Assembly (NCBI GenBank): GCA_947258735.1
Contig: CAMYJJ010000054.1
Span: forward strand, 1-13,234
DNA from: Thermodesulfovibrionia bacterium
Lineage (GTDB): Bacteria; Nitrospirota; Thermodesulfovibrionia; UBA6902
DNA length: 13,234 bases
Direction: 5' to 3'
The notes beneath the pieces were generated by a model, which saw only the letters and a program-made list of their open reading frames with translations, did no database searches and was not told where the DNA came from. The position numbers and the translations under genes are program-made. Positions 13,000 to 13,234 of this stretch are shown here, in pieces (within the stretch, counting starts at the first letter, position 1; each line of letters begins with the position of its first letter).

Positions 13000-13234
13000 T
13001 TTTTCTCCTCCTTTTTCTCACGGGTGTTCAGAGTGCCCGGTTTTCTGCTGGCTGACCAGTCCTTTGGTTCCAGCACCTGCTTAAAGTCTTCGAGCTGGTC
13101 AGTTTTTTTCATCCTGTCATAAATCCTGACCCATGCACAATCAATATCAGGACTTACTTCACACTTGCCATTATCAGTGCCGCCGCACGGTCCGTTTAAC
13201 AGGCCTTTGGGGCAGGAAGTGACAGGGCAAATCC
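12996..13234 (-). CDS. metV: MetV-like zinc protein, C-terminal part (runs off right edge)
   Basis: The last 79 codons of a minus-strand gene enter from the right edge and end at TGA (12998-12996), overlapping the metF GTG by 4 nt. The peptide opens with ICPVTSCPKGLLNGPCGG, followed by GKCEV and DCAWVRIYDRM. This cysteine pattern is characteristic of the methylenetetrahydrofolate reductase C-terminal-domain (MetV) family, whose members partner MetF in acetogens and relatives and link it to Hdr-type electron carriers. The tail ends in a lysine/glutamate-rich stretch (REKKEEKK) whose codons also provide the metF ribosome site. The N-terminal part is outside the window. Confidence 0.85.
   Translation of the reverse strand, partial: ICPVTSCPKGLLNGPCGGTDNGKCEVSPDIDCAWVRIYDRMKKTDQLEDFKQVLEPKDWSASRKPGTLNTREKKEEKK

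Overview
The window comes from an anaerobic-type, motile Gram-negative bacterium of moderate AT content. The best guess is a Nitrospirota (Thermodesulfovibrio-like) or deltaproteobacterial relative. The clues are a MetF with an adjacent MetV-type zinc protein (Wood-Ljungdahl C1 branch), a secreted rhodanese-like protein, sigma-28-type promoters in front of chemoreceptors, and many dispersed palindromic repeats. This placement is inference from gene content only.

Layout. (1) 1-706, minus: a small coiled-coil protein with a histone H1/AlgP-like lysine-rich tail, translationally coupled (ATGA overlap) to the start of a membrane-anchored protein, perhaps an M23-type peptidase, that leaves the window. 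A CRP-like palindrome and a TATAAT box lie upstream. (2) 813-3515: a GT81 glucosyl-3-phosphoglycerate synthase (gpgS, minus) diverging from a MOFRL-type glycerate kinase (plus). (3) 3807-8530: a chemotaxis islet. A secreted rhodanese-like protein lacking the catalytic cysteine and an MCP form a minus-strand operon behind a near-consensus sigma-28 promoter. A second MCP with almost no periplasmic domain is transcribed rightward from its own sigma-28 promoter and ends at a clear intrinsic terminator. Between the two promoters is about 1 kb of non-coding DNA with three large hairpin elements sharing a GACATGG core. (4) 8793-9617: a HAD phosphatase of the mannosyl/glucosyl-3-phosphoglycerate phosphatase family (plus). 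(5) 9594-13234, minus: metV (partial), metF, a two-helix membrane protein, lgt, a SlyD-like FKBP isomerase and panB.

How it fits together. GpgS and the HAD phosphatase are the two steps of glucosylglycerate (compatible solute) synthesis, and glycerate kinase could recycle glycerate. This set is split by the chemotaxis islet, and the islet is bracketed by two directly oriented copies of a GTCATTCCC...GGAATGAC repeat (3634-3711 and 8614-8717). MetF and PanB both use 5,10-methylene-tetrahydrofolate.

Most unusual signals: heptanucleotide repeat arrays inserted in frame in the glycerate kinase and the HAD phosphatase genes; the sigma-28 operon pairing a dead periplasmic rhodanese with a chemoreceptor; and the three-hairpin intergenic region, which I could not match to any RNA family I know and which may be REP/RAYT-type repeats or structured RNAs.
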